Positions 53,483 to 61,632 of a DNA stretch of 64,000 bases are shown here, piece by piece (within the stretch, counting starts at the first letter, position 1; each line of letters starts with the position of its first letter). Under the pieces are notes generated by a model, which was not told where the DNA came from, did no database searches, and was given only the letters and a program-made list of their open reading frames with translations. The position numbers and the translations under genes were made by a program. Source of the DNA: Pseudoflavonifractor sp. 524-17 (lineage in GTDB: Bacteria > Bacillota > Clostridia > Oscillospirales > Oscillospiraceae); contig NZ_QWEK01000015.1 in NCBI RefSeq assembly GCF_009935845.1, positions 1 through 64,000 on the forward strand, written 5' to 3'.

Positions 53483-54520
53483 TTAAAGGGTCTCAATCAG
53501 GGCAAACAGCTCGTCTACCAGTTGGTACTGGGGGACCTTTTTGACAATCTCCCCCCGGCGGAAGAGCAGCCCCTCCCCCCGGCCGCCGGCGATGCCAACA
53601 TCGGCGGCGCTGGCCTCACCGGGACCGTTCACCACGCAGCCCATTACTGCTACAGTAATGGGCTTGTCTACCGTCTTCAGGCGTGCCTCCACTTGGTTGG
53701 CCAGGGAGATGAGGTCAATCTGGGTGCGGCCGCAGGTGGGGCAGGAGATAAGCTCCGCCCCTTCCCGGCGCAGGCCGGCCACCTTTAAAATGTCTCGGGC
53801 GGCATAGATCTCCTCCACCGGATCCGCAGACAGGGATACCCGGATGGTATCTCCAATCCCCAGGGCCAGGAGCCCGCCAATCCCCACCGCCGATTTCAGC
53901 ACCCCCATTCGCGGGGTCCCCGCCTCGGTGAGTCCTACATGGAGGGGATAGCGGCTCTGCTCCGCCATCAGCCGGTAGGCCGCCATGGTCAATGGCACGC
54001 TGGAGCACTTGAGGGACACGCAGATGTCGTCAAAGTCATACCTGTTCAGCAGGCGGATGTGGCAGAAGGCGGAGTCCACAAGGGCCTGAGCCGTCACACC
54101 GCCATATCGCTCCAGCAGATGCTTTTCCAGAGACCCGCCGTTGACCCCCACCCGGATGGGGATATTCCGGGCGGCGCAGGCCTGGGCCACCGCCTTCACC
54201 CGGTCCTCTCCCCCGATGTTGCCGGGATTGATGCGCACCGCGTCCGCCCCGGCGGCTGCCGCCTCCAGAGCCAGCTTGTAGTCAAAGTGGATATCCACTA
54301 CCAGCGGAATGGAAATCTGCTCCCGAATCCGCCCAATGGCCTTGGCGGCGGCCCTATCGGGAACTGCGCACCGGATGATCTCACAGCCCGCCGCCTCCAG
54401 CTTGTGGATCTGGGCCACGGTGGCCGCCACGTCGTGCGTGGGGGTGTTAGTCATAGACTGAATGGTAACTGGCGCACCCCCGCCCACGGGAATTTTTCCC
54501 ACTTGGATCTGTTTTGTCAT
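53483..54520 (-). CDS. ispG: 4-hydroxy-3-methylbut-2-en-1-yl diphosphate synthase
   Basis: A 345-residue Fe-S enzyme of the MEP pathway. VTIQSMTNTPTHDVAAT, VDIHFDYKLALEAAAAG, the cluster ligands in ISCPTCGRTQIDL and VMGCVVNGPGEASAADVG are present. The start at 54520 has GAGGAG upstream; an in-frame TTG at 54541 is possible. It follows rseP by 17 nt, the same dxr-rseP-ispG order as in other Firmicutes. Confidence 0.97.
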   Translation of the reverse strand: MTKQIQVGKIPVGGGAPVTIQSMTNTPTHDVAATVAQIHKLEAAGCEIIRCAVPDRAAAKAIGRIREQISIPLVVDIHFDYKLALEAAAAGADAVRINPGNIGGEDRVKAVAQACAARNIPIRVGVNGGSLEKHLLERYGGVTAQALVDSAFCHIRLLNRYDFDDICVSLKCSSVPLTMAAYRLMAEQSRYPLHVGLTEAGTPRMGVLKSAVGIGGLLALGIGDTIRVSLSADPVEEIYAARDILKVAGLRREGAELISCPTCGRTQIDLISLANQVEARLKTVDKPITVAVMGCVVNGPGEASAADVGIAGGRGEGLLFRRGEIVKKVPQYQLVDELFALIETL

Positions 54521-54537
54521 CGTCCACTCCTCTTTTG

Positions 54538-55599
54538 TCAATGGATCAGCTTAAAAATATCGCTCACCGCCACAACGGCCATCAGGGCCAGCAGACAGAA
54601 AAAGCCTGCCATATTCACCGCATTTTCGTACTTGGGATCCAGCTTTTTCTTGGTAAAAAAGGTAACCAGCAGGTTAATCGCCAGAAAGAAAATGCGCCCC
54701 CCGTCCAAAGCGGGAATGGGCAGCAGGTTCATCACCGCCAGATTAATGGCGATAAAGGCCACAAACTGCATCACGCCCTGCAGAGCCAGTGCCGGCGTCT
54801 CCGCGCTGGCGCCCACCTGGCCGATGGTATTGACGATGCCGATGGGGCCGGACAGATCCTTCAGCCCCACCGCGCCCCGGACCAGCATCCCCAGGCTCTC
54901 CCACACCAGCTTGGCGAAAATAACCGACTGCCGCCAGGCCAAAATCAGGCAGTCAATGGGGCCGATGGCCTCGGTCTCTCCAAAGGAGAGGCCGTACATC
55001 TGGCGCTGTTCCCCTTCGTAATTGAAAGTGCGGCGGACCAGTGGCTGGCCGGCCAGCGTTACCGTCTCTCCCTCCCGACGGACCACCAGATCCACACGGC
55101 CATCGGCAGACGCCTGATCCAGAAGGGCATCAATCTCCCCCCGGTAGCGCACCCGGTGCCCCTCAATGGAGACGATCCGGTCCCCCGGCTGGAGCCCCAC
55201 CTCCTGGACGGGAAAGCCGTCCAAAAATCCAGTGACCACCGGCGAGGCCACCTGGCCTACCGTCATAAACAGCCCCATTAAAATCAGCAGTCCGGTCAGA
55301 AAGTTCATAAACGAGCCGGCGGCCAAAATAATCACCTTCCGCCAGGCGGACTTGCGCTCAAAGGAGCGGGGATCGGCGGAGTCCCCCTCCTCCCCCTCCA
55401 TAGCGCAGAAGCCGCCGATGGGGAACGCCCGCAGAGCATACAGGGTCTCCCCCTTCTGCCGGGAAACCAGCAGCGGCCCCATACCGATGGCAAATTCATT
55501 CACCTTGACCCCCAGCAGCTTGGCGGTAATAAAGTGTCCGAATTCATGGACAGCGATAAGAACGCCGAACATCAAAATGGCGATAATAATATAGACCAT
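54538..55599 (-). CDS. rseP: RIP metalloprotease RseP
   Basis: A 353-residue site-2 protease with HEFGH at residues 18-22, a PDZ domain around GDRIVSIEGHRVRYRGEI and the second zinc motif in LPIPALDGGRIFF; four hydrophobic segments span the membrane. It cleaves membrane-spanning anti-sigma factors or signal peptides in the family. The start at 55599 is set by AGGAGG; longer frames to 55704 are discarded. It lies between dxr and ispG. Confidence 0.95.
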   Translation of the reverse strand: MVYIIIAILMFGVLIAVHEFGHFITAKLLGVKVNEFAIGMGPLLVSRQKGETLYALRAFPIGGFCAMEGEEGDSADPRSFERKSAWRKVIILAAGSFMNFLTGLLILMGLFMTVGQVASPVVTGFLDGFPVQEVGLQPGDRIVSIEGHRVRYRGEIDALLDQASADGRVDLVVRREGETVTLAGQPLVRRTFNYEGEQRQMYGLSFGETEAIGPIDCLILAWRQSVIFAKLVWESLGMLVRGAVGLKDLSGPIGIVNTIGQVGASAETPALALQGVMQFVAFIAINLAVMNLLPIPALDGGRIFFLAINLLVTFFTKKKLDPKYENAVNMAGFFCLLALMAVVAVSDIFKLIH

Positions 55600-55620
55600 A
55601 AAACCTCCTGAAACGCAGGT

Positions 55621-55650
55621 ATGGGGCGGCGCGGAAAAGCGCCGCCCCAT
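55621..55650. repeat. 12-bp hairpin between dxr and rseP
   Basis: ATGGGGCGGCGC (55621-55632) and GCGCCGCCCCAT (55639-55650) form a perfect GC-rich stem with a 6-nt loop in the 85-nt gap. No T-run follows, so it may be an mRNA-processing or stability element rather than a terminator. Confidence 0.6.
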
Positions 55651-55684
55651 AAAGTGATGGGATAAGATGGAACTGGCGCACCGA

Positions 55685-56836
55685 TCAAGCCAGGACGAGA
55701 CCATTCACACAGGCGCGGGCCGCTTCGTCCGCCGCGAAGATATCCTCCAGCGTGGGACTGTGCTGGACGGGGATCCGCGCCATGGCTTTCTCCACCAGAC
55801 GCGGGATCTCCAAAAAGCCAATCTCGCCCTGAAGGAACCGCTCTACCGCAGCCTCGTTGGCCCCATTGAGTACAGCGGTGGCCGTCCCGCCCCGCTTGGC
55901 GGCCTGTATTGCCAGGGGCAGACAGGGGAAACGCCCGTCATCCGGCAGAGCAAAGGTCAGCGTACCAATCTGGGCAAGATCCAAGGGCGGGGCCACCGCG
56001 GGGCCGCGCCCCGGCCAAGTAAAAGCGTACTCAATGGGCACCCGCATATCAGGCGCCCCCAGTTGGGCCAGTACAGCATGATCCGAGTATTCCACAAGAG
56101 AGTGTATGATACTCTCCCGATGGATCAGAACCGCGATTTTTTCCGGCGGCATGTGGTAGAGCCGCATGGCTTCAATAAACTCCAGCCCCTTGTTCATCAT
56201 GGTAGCGGAGTCTATGGTAATTTTGGCCCCCATGGACCAGTTGGGGTGCTTCAGCGCATCCGCCAATGTGACATGCTCCAGCTCCGCCTGACTTTTCCCC
56301 CAGAAGGGACCGCCGGAAGCGGTGAGGATCAGCCGCTTGACCTCCCCCCGGTCCTGGCAGCCCTGGAGACACTGAAAGATGGCGGAGTGCTCGGAATCTA
56401 CGGGGACAATTTCCGCCCCACAGCGCTGGGCCTCCGCCATGACCAGCTCTCCGGCACACACCAGCGTCTCCTTGTTGGCCAGTCCAATACGCTTTCCCGT
56501 CTGAATGGCTGCTAAGGTGGGGCGCAGTCCGGCGATGCCCACCACAGCGGTGACCACGGTGTCTGCCTCCGGCAGGACGGCGGCCTCCAAAAGTCCCTCC
56601 TGCCCGCCGGCCACCCGGATACTGGTATCCGCCAGCCGGATCCGCAGATCAGCGGCGGCCTTCTCCTCCGTCAGCACCGCCAGAGCCGGGGAGAACCGGC
56701 GGCACTGGGCCTCCAGCTCCGTCACGTCTCGCCGGGCGGTGAGGGCTGCCGCTCGAATGCCGCAGGCGGCAATCACATCCAGAGACTGCCGTCCGATGGA
56801 TCCGGTGGACCCCAAAATGGAAATTGCCTGTTGCAT
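55685..56836 (-). CDS. dxr: 1-deoxy-D-xylulose 5-phosphate reductoisomerase
   Basis: A 383-residue NADPH-dependent enzyme, the second MEP step. SILGSTGSIGRQSLDVIAA binds NADPH, PVDSEHSAIFQCLQG holds metal ligands, and LTASGGPFWGKS and NWSMGAKITIDSATMMNKG are diagnostic. The ATG at 56836 is chosen; a TTG two codons upstream is possible. 19 nt after cdsA. Confidence 0.96.
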   Translation of the reverse strand: MQQAISILGSTGSIGRQSLDVIAACGIRAAALTARRDVTELEAQCRRFSPALAVLTEEKAAADLRIRLADTSIRVAGGQEGLLEAAVLPEADTVVTAVVGIAGLRPTLAAIQTGKRIGLANKETLVCAGELVMAEAQRCGAEIVPVDSEHSAIFQCLQGCQDRGEVKRLILTASGGPFWGKSQAELEHVTLADALKHPNWSMGAKITIDSATMMNKGLEFIEAMRLYHMPPEKIAVLIHRESIIHSLVEYSDHAVLAQLGAPDMRVPIEYAFTWPGRGPAVAPPLDLAQIGTLTFALPDDGRFPCLPLAIQAAKRGGTATAVLNGANEAAVERFLQGEIGFLEIPRLVEKAMARIPVQHSPTLEDIFAADEAARACVNGLVLA

Positions 56837-56855
56837 GAACAACCGCCCTTCTTTC

Positions 56856-57680
56856 TTAACCTGTTATGGCCGGCAGCCAGCGGATGAGCAGCTCCATGAG
56901 GGGCGCACAGAAGATCACGCTGTCGAAGCGGTCCAGCACACCGCCATGGCCGGGGAGAATATTGCCGTAGTCCTTGATGCCATACTCCCGCTTGATGTAG
57001 GAGAAAGCCAGATCGCCGAACTGGGAGATCACACTCCCCATCATTCCATAGAGGGTTAACATGGCGTAGTTTTCCACCTGAGCGCCGAACTGATAGACTA
57101 CAACACCGTAGAGCAACAGCGTAAACGAGCTGCCTACAAAGCCGCCAAAGGCTCCCTCCACCGTCTTTTTGGGGGAGAGCTCCGGCGCCAGCTTGCGCTT
57201 TCCAAAGCGCATCCCCGCGAAGAGTGCGAAGGCGTCGCTGGCGAAAGCGGCGGCAAAGGGCAGCACAATCAGATACCGCCACCCCTCCATCAGACGGATA
57301 CGCACAAAAGAGGAGAGAAAAAACGGGATCATAACCGACAGGAAAAAGGCGCCGCCCATCTTCTCCATGGTCACCGCCTTATGGCTGTGAATGGCCTCGG
57401 CAAACAGGAAGCTGACATAGGCCAGCAGTCCCGCCAGCGCCAAGGTCTGATCCTGGCCGAAGTAGACCCAGAAGGGGATCAGTCCCGCCAGTACGATGGA
57501 GATGCCGGAAATGCGGAGGTTTTTGACAAAGCCGGTAGACCACAGGGCCTCATGAACCGCCAGCGCGGACAATCCCGCGATGGCGGCGGGGATTACAATG
57601 GGGTAGACCGGTGAAACGCCGAAGAGGATGACAAAGATCAGGGGAATGAAAATTACAGCAACTAAGACACGCTTTCCCAT
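56856..57680 (-). CDS. cdsA: Phosphatidate cytidylyltransferase
   Basis: A 274-residue integral membrane enzyme making CDP-diacylglycerol. Hydrophobic segments run over most of the length, and the C-terminal DYGNILPGHGGVLDRFDS matches the CDP-DAG synthase signature. It starts immediately after the uppS stop, with GGAGGTGT inside the end of uppS. Confidence 0.95.
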   Translation of the reverse strand: MGKRVLVAVIFIPLIFVILFGVSPVYPIVIPAAIAGLSALAVHEALWSTGFVKNLRISGISIVLAGLIPFWVYFGQDQTLALAGLLAYVSFLFAEAIHSHKAVTMEKMGGAFFLSVMIPFFLSSFVRIRLMEGWRYLIVLPFAAAFASDAFALFAGMRFGKRKLAPELSPKKTVEGAFGGFVGSSFTLLLYGVVVYQFGAQVENYAMLTLYGMMGSVISQFGDLAFSYIKREYGIKDYGNILPGHGGVLDRFDSVIFCAPLMELLIRWLPAITG

Positions 57681-58430
57681 TCAGACACCTCCAAACCGGC
57701 GGGAGCGGGACTGAAAATCAGCCAGCGCCCGGTTCAGCTCCCTCTTTGAAAAATCGGGCCAGAGCACATCGGTAAAATAAAACTCGGCGTAGGCCGACTG
57801 CCAGGGCAGGAAGTTGGACAGGCGGAGCTCCCCGCTGGGCCGGATCACCAGATCCGGGTCTGGGATGCCGGCGGAATAGAGATGGGCGCAGACATCCTCC
57901 TCAGTAAGAGAAGCGGCGTTGCGCTGTCCGGCGGCGCACTCTGCCGCCAGGGCCCGGACGGCCTGGACAATCTCATCCCGCCCGCCGTAGTTCAGGCAAA
58001 TGTTAACCTGACAGCCCTCGTAGTGGGTGGAGATCTCCTCTGTCTTCCGGCACAGGGCGCACAGCTCCTTGCTCAGCGGAGATAGATCCCCCAAAAACTT
58101 CATTTTCACCCGGTCCCGCTCCATCTTTCCAATGGCCTCCAGCAGGTACTTTTTCAGCAGATCCATAATGGCGGATACCTCTTCCGCCGGCCGCTTCCAG
58201 TTTTCTGTGGAGAAGGCGTATACCGTCAGGTACTCCAGCCCGATATCTTTGCAGTAGGTGGCGATGGTACGAAAGGTCTCTGCCCCGGCGGCGTGTCCCG
58301 CCGTGCGGGGCAGTCCCCGCCGCTTGGCCCAGCGGCCGTTTCCATCCATAATGATTGCCACATGCCGGGGCAGACGGCTGAAGTCCACTTCCCCGTCCCG
58401 CTTCGTTCCTCTGGATTTAAACAGTGACAT
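57681..58430 (-). CDS. uppS: Undecaprenyl diphosphate synthase
   Basis: A 249-residue cis-prenyltransferase that makes the lipid carrier for cell-wall precursors. HVAIIMDGNGRWAKRRGLPRTAGH contains the catalytic Asp; NICLNYGGRDEIVQAVR and DLVIRPSGELRLSNFLPWQ are diagnostic. The start at 58430 is preferred to a TTG three codons upstream. It lies between frr and cdsA and uses isoprenoid units supplied by the MEP genes in the same region. Confidence 0.96.
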   Translation of the reverse strand: MSLFKSRGTKRDGEVDFSRLPRHVAIIMDGNGRWAKRRGLPRTAGHAAGAETFRTIATYCKDIGLEYLTVYAFSTENWKRPAEEVSAIMDLLKKYLLEAIGKMERDRVKMKFLGDLSPLSKELCALCRKTEEISTHYEGCQVNICLNYGGRDEIVQAVRALAAECAAGQRNAASLTEEDVCAHLYSAGIPDPDLVIRPSGELRLSNFLPWQSAYAEFYFTDVLWPDFSKRELNRALADFQSRSRRFGGV

Positions 58431-58461
58431 AGCATCCAATTCCTATATCCAATCAGAATTT

Positions 58462-58488
58462 GGTGCGGAGCGTGGAACGCCCCGCACC
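58462..58488. repeat. Hairpin between frr and uppS
   Basis: GGTGCGG (58462-58468) and CCGCACC (58482-58488) pair, and inner GCGT/ACGC extends the stem. Without a T-run it resembles the GC hairpin between dxr and rseP; a role in mRNA stability or partial termination is possible. Confidence 0.5.
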
Positions 58489-58512
58489 AGCATAGTCAAG
58501 GGGGGAAGACCG

Positions 58513-59067
58513 TCAGACCGCCATCAGCTCCGCTTCCTTCTTGGCGCTCAGCTCGTCGATCTGCTTGCAGCGTTTTTCTGTGAGATCCTGCATCTCTTTC
58601 TCGTATTCCTTCAGGTCGTCCTCGGTAATCTCGCTCTTCTTCTTCATGCTCTTATAGGTCTCCACCGCGTCCCGGCGGATGTTGCGGATGGCCACCTTTC
58701 CCGCCTCGGCGTATTTTTTCACCTGCTTGGACAACTCTCTGCGGCGCTCCTCGGTCAGCTGGGGGAAGGCCAGGCGGATGAGACGGCCGTCATTCTGTGG
58801 GTTGATGCCCAGATCAGAGGTCTGAATGGCCTTTTCAATGGCCTTCAGAATGCTGGCGTCCCAGGGCTGAATGGTGAGAGTACGGGGGTCCGGAGAGGAA
58901 ATGGCCGCCACCTGATTGATGGGCGTGGGGGTGCCGTAGTAATCCACCGTGATTTTGTCCAACACAGCGGCGTTTGCCCGGCCCGCCCGGACGCTGGCAA
59001 AGTCGCCGGACACCACGTCGATGGTCTTCTGCATCTTTTCATCATAAGGCTTATGGATCTCGTTCAT
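58513..59067 (-). CDS. frr: Ribosome recycling factor
   Basis: A 184-residue factor that splits post-termination ribosomes with EF-G. VRAGRANAAVLDKITVDYYG, PLTEERRRELSKQ (here FPQLTEERRRELSKQVKKY), and RNIRRDAVE are typical. It lies 1 nt after pyrH. Confidence 0.97.
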   Translation of the reverse strand: MNEIHKPYDEKMQKTIDVVSGDFASVRAGRANAAVLDKITVDYYGTPTPINQVAAISSPDPRTLTIQPWDASILKAIEKAIQTSDLGINPQNDGRLIRLAFPQLTEERRRELSKQVKKYAEAGKVAIRNIRRDAVETYKSMKKKSEITEDDLKEYEKEMQDLTEKRCKQIDELSAKKEAELMAV

Positions 59068-59068
59068 C

Positions 59069-59791
59069 TCATTTTTCCTCCTTCACAATGGTTCCGATTT
59101 TCTCTCCCTGGAGAACCCGGATAATGTTATGGGGATCTTTCAGCGCAAACAGGATCACAGGGATCTTATTGTCCATGGACAGGCTGGTGGCGGTGGAGTC
59201 CATCACCTGGAGGTGCTGAGCCAGTATATCGTCGTAGGTAATGGTATCGTATTTCACTGCGTTGGGGTCCTTGCGGGGATCGGCGCTGTATACGCCGTCA
59301 ATGTTTTTGGCCAACAGAATCACATCGGCGTCAATCTCCGCAGCCCGGAGCACCGCCGCCGTATCCGTGGAGAAGAAGGGGTTGCCGGTGCCGCAGCCGA
59401 AGATCACCACTCTCCCCTTCTCCAGATGACGAATGGCCTTGGAACGGATATATGGCTCGGCAAAGGCGCGCATCTCAACGGCGGTCTCTACCCGAACTTC
59501 CGCCCCAAGCTGCTCCAGCACGTCCGCCAGGGCAAGGGCATTCAGCGTGGTGGCCAGCATTCCCATGTGGTCGGCGCGGGAGCGGTCCATCCGGCCGCCG
59601 CCGTCCTTGACGCCCCGCCAGAAATTGCCCCCGCCTACAACGATTCCCACCTGGACGCCCATCTCAATGCACTCTTTAATCACTTGGCACACCTGCCTGA
59701 TGACGCCGAAATCCAAGCCGCGGGTGGCCTCGCCCGCCAGTGCCTCACCGCTGATTTTTAAAAGTATGCGCTTATACTGCGGCTTACTCAT
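59069..59791 (-). CDS. pyrH: UMP kinase
   Basis: A 240-residue amino acid kinase-family enzyme. [44 protein letters not shown] and [20 protein letters not shown] are diagnostic. The start at 59791 has GGGGGT upstream. Together with frr it keeps the common pyrH-frr order, but is cut off from tsf by the permease gene. Confidence 0.97.
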   Translation of the reverse strand: MSKPQYKRILLKISGEALAGEATRGLDFGVIRQVCQVIKECIEMGVQVGIVVGGGNFWRGVKDGGGRMDRSRADHMGMLATTLNALALADVLEQLGAEVRVETAVEMRAFAEPYIRSKAIRHLEKGRVVIFGCGTGNPFFSTDTAAVLRAAEIDADVILLAKNIDGVYSADPRKDPNAVKYDTITYDDILAQHLQVMDSTATSLSMDNKIPVILFALKDPHNIIRVLQGEKIGTIVKEEK

Positions 59792-59936
59792 ATCGTCAAC
59801 CCCCTTCACGTGGTATGTCTCAATGTTTTCCAGTGTATACCAGGCACACTGGTCCAGTCTTTTGTTATTTTAACTTATTTTTTCCGTTTTGCATAGGCCC
59901 CCAACTGAAATTTTTACAATTTATTCTCAATGGGAA

Positions 59937-60050
59937 TTATTCAAAACCATCGTGCTGTTCTGCCGTTTTTATTGGCGCCGCTCCATTTCTCCGGTCAAAA
60001 TCTCCAACCAGGTGGTTTTTAATTTGTATATAAGGACTATTTTTCGTCAT
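59937..60050 (-). CDS. Possible 37-residue small protein
   Basis: An ORF of 37 residues starting MTKNSPYIQIKNHLVGDF with AAAGGAGGAAA directly before the ATG, a near-ideal ribosome site. It is basic in the first half and has no recognised domain. It lies just behind the permease promoter on the opposite strand. It may be a real small protein, a leader peptide for pyrH, or a remnant of a lost regulator gene. Confidence 0.35.
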   Translation of the reverse strand: MTKNSPYIQIKNHLVGDFDRRNGAAPIKTAEQHDGFE

Positions 60051-60064
60051 TTTCCTCCTTTGTC

Positions 60065-60092
60065 TTGTATTTTACTGACCAATCAGTATAAT
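60065..60092 (+). promoter_or_regulatory. Promoter of the permease gene with overlapping palindrome
   Basis: TTGTAT (60065-60070) and TATAAT (60087-60092) are 16 nt apart. The palindrome ACTGA-CCAA-TCAGT (60074-60087) fills the spacer, as do TetR-type operators, suggesting repression. A TGACCA...TGGTCA pair (60076-60081, 60101-60106) is nested around the -10. Confidence 0.65.
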
Positions 60093-60118
60093 ATTCTTAG
60101 TGGTCATATGATGTATTT

Positions 60119-60130
60119 GTGATATATCAC
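60119..60130. promoter_or_regulatory. Perfect 12-bp palindrome in the permease leader
   Basis: GTGATATATCAC is a perfect palindrome about 20 nt after the expected transcription start. It could bind a dimeric regulator. A further hairpin, TCCGCC-agc-GGCGGA (60150-60164), lies just before the ribosome site. Confidence 0.5.
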
Positions 60131-60185
60131 CCCAACACATCGAACCGTCTCCGCCAGCGGCGGAAGGAAAGGAGATCTTTATTCT

Positions 60186-61535
60186 ATGGCTATGGTTTAT
60201 CGTATTAATGACAAGCCGCCGATTCAAAAAGCAATTCCTTTGGCGTTACAGCATGTCCTTGTCGCCTTTACCGGCACCTTGGCCGGCAGTCTGCTTCTGG
60301 CCAGCGGCGCTAAGCTGGACGCCCAAGATACTGCCCTGCTCATCCAATGCAGTATGTTCATCAGCTGTATCGCCAGCCTGATTCAGTCCTTGGGCCTGTG
60401 GAAGCTGCCCATTGGCTCCAAACTGCCTATTGTTACCTCTGGCAGCTACACCCTTATCTCCCCCATGGTCGCCATGGCGTGCAATCCTGACATCGGACTT
60501 TCCGGAACCTTTGGCGCCGCACTAGCCGGAAGTGTGGTCCTGTTTATTTTCGGCCCTCTGGCCATCACTTACCTGCACAAATACTTTACCCCCGTGGTCA
60601 CTGGCAGCGTAGTGCTGGCGGTAGGTATGTGCCTGATGGGCAGCGGCTTTGGAAACGCGGTAAACTACAACCCCAGCGGCCCAGACGTGTTCAAGTTTTT
60701 CGCCATCGCCTGCTTCACCTTTATTCTGGCCACCGTTCTGGACAACTTCGCCAAGGGATTCCTTCAATCACTGTCCATTCTCATCTCCATTATTGTGGGC
60801 TTCCTTCTGTGTATTGTTCTGGGCATGGTAGACTTTTCCGCGGTGAACGAGGCCCACGTACTCGCCTTCCCCACCCCGGTAAAATTCGGGCTCAGCTTTC
60901 AGGCCGGCCCTATTCTCACCATCTGCGCTGTCCACATCGCCACAGTGATGGAGAATGTAGGCGACACCCCAGGAATTGTTAATAATGCCGAGGGGCGTCT
61001 GCCCACCAAGGCGGAACTGGTTCGCACCCTGCGGGGCGACGGCTTGGGCAGTATCGTGGCCTCCCTGTTCAACGGCCTGCCTGTGGTCTCTGCCAGTCCG
61101 AATGCCGGCGTCATCGCCATGACCGGCGTGGCCAGCCGCTATGTCACCGCGCTGGGTGCGCTGATCCTCGGTCTGCTGTCCTTCTTCCCAAAGTTTTCTC
61201 AAGTACTGGCCGCAATTCCCAACCCCGTTTTGGGCGGTATTCTGCTGGTCACCTTTGGCAGCATCGCCTCGACTGGCATCCGCGTTATCAGTATGGGCAG
61301 CCTGACGAAGCGTAACATCACTATTCTGGCAGTCTCTTTGGTAGTGGGCATCGGCGGCGGTTATGCGGGGGACTACCTCTCCTTCCTCCCCACTACGATT
61401 CTTACCCTGTTCACCGGCATCTCCGGCACGGCGCTCACCGCCCTGCTGCTCAATATTGTCCTTCCCAAAACCGAGGAAGACAGAAAGTACATTGAGGAAT
61501 TTTCCAAGACGCTTACCTCCGCTGCTCAAAAGTAA
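60186..61535 (+). CDS. NCS2-family nucleobase permease (xanthine/uracil type)
   Basis: A 449-residue polytopic transporter of the nucleobase:cation symporter-2 family. It has about 12-14 hydrophobic segments; the substrate-site regions are LQHVLVAFTGTLAG near the N-terminus, and VVSASPNAGVIAMTGVASRYV, whose NxG...TGVASR form resembles xanthine/urate carriers more than uracil carriers. GAGG-like AAGGAGA precedes the ATG at 60186; a second ATG is two codons on. It reads against the surrounding translation genes and has its own promoter and terminator. Confidence 0.9.
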   Translation: MAMVYRINDKPPIQKAIPLALQHVLVAFTGTLAGSLLLASGAKLDAQDTALLIQCSMFISCIASLIQSLGLWKLPIGSKLPIVTSGSYTLISPMVAMACNPDIGLSGTFGAALAGSVVLFIFGPLAITYLHKYFTPVVTGSVVLAVGMCLMGSGFGNAVNYNPSGPDVFKFFAIACFTFILATVLDNFAKGFLQSLSILISIIVGFLLCIVLGMVDFSAVNEAHVLAFPTPVKFGLSFQAGPILTICAVHIATVMENVGDTPGIVNNAEGRLPTKAELVRTLRGDGLGSIVASLFNGLPVVSASPNAGVIAMTGVASRYVTALGALILGLLSFFPKFSQVLAAIPNPVLGGILLVTFGSIASTGIRVISMGSLTKRNITILAVSLVVGIGGGYAGDYLSFLPTTILTLFTGISGTALTALLLNIVLPKTEEDRKYIEEFSKTLTSAAQK

Positions 61536-61541
61536 ATCTAC

Positions 61542-61581
61542 AAAAAGTGTACCGGCTTTTCACAGTGCCGGCACACTTTTT
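61542..61581 (+). terminator. Terminator of the permease gene
   Basis: Arms 61542-61556 and 61567-61581 pair over 15 positions with one mismatch and end in a T-run, 7 nt after the permease stop. Confidence 0.88.
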
Positions 61582-61593
61582 CTTGGCATAACA

Positions 61594-61621
61594 AAACCCC
61601 CGGGTTAAGACTCGGGGGTTT
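61594..61621 (-). terminator. Terminator of tsf
   Basis: AAACCCCCG (61594-61602) and CGGGGGTTT (61613-61621) form a 9-bp stem that on the minus strand is followed by T residues. It lies 12 nt after the tsf stop; tsf and the permease converge here. Confidence 0.82.
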
Positions 61622-61632
61622 GTACTGCTATT

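Larger units (their letters stand above)
59792..60185. other. Long intergenic region between pyrH and the divergent permease gene
   Basis: A 394-nt gap between the divergent pyrH and permease genes. It holds a CCAGTGT-9-ACACTGG inverted repeat (59830-59852) upstream of pyrH, a short minus-strand ORF (59937-60050), and the permease promoter with palindromes. No riboswitch of the purine type was recognised. Confidence 0.6.

Noticed and set aside
60093-60185. Purine or xanthine riboswitch before the permease
   Set aside because: The conserved three-way junction bases were not found; only palindromes and a short hairpin are present.
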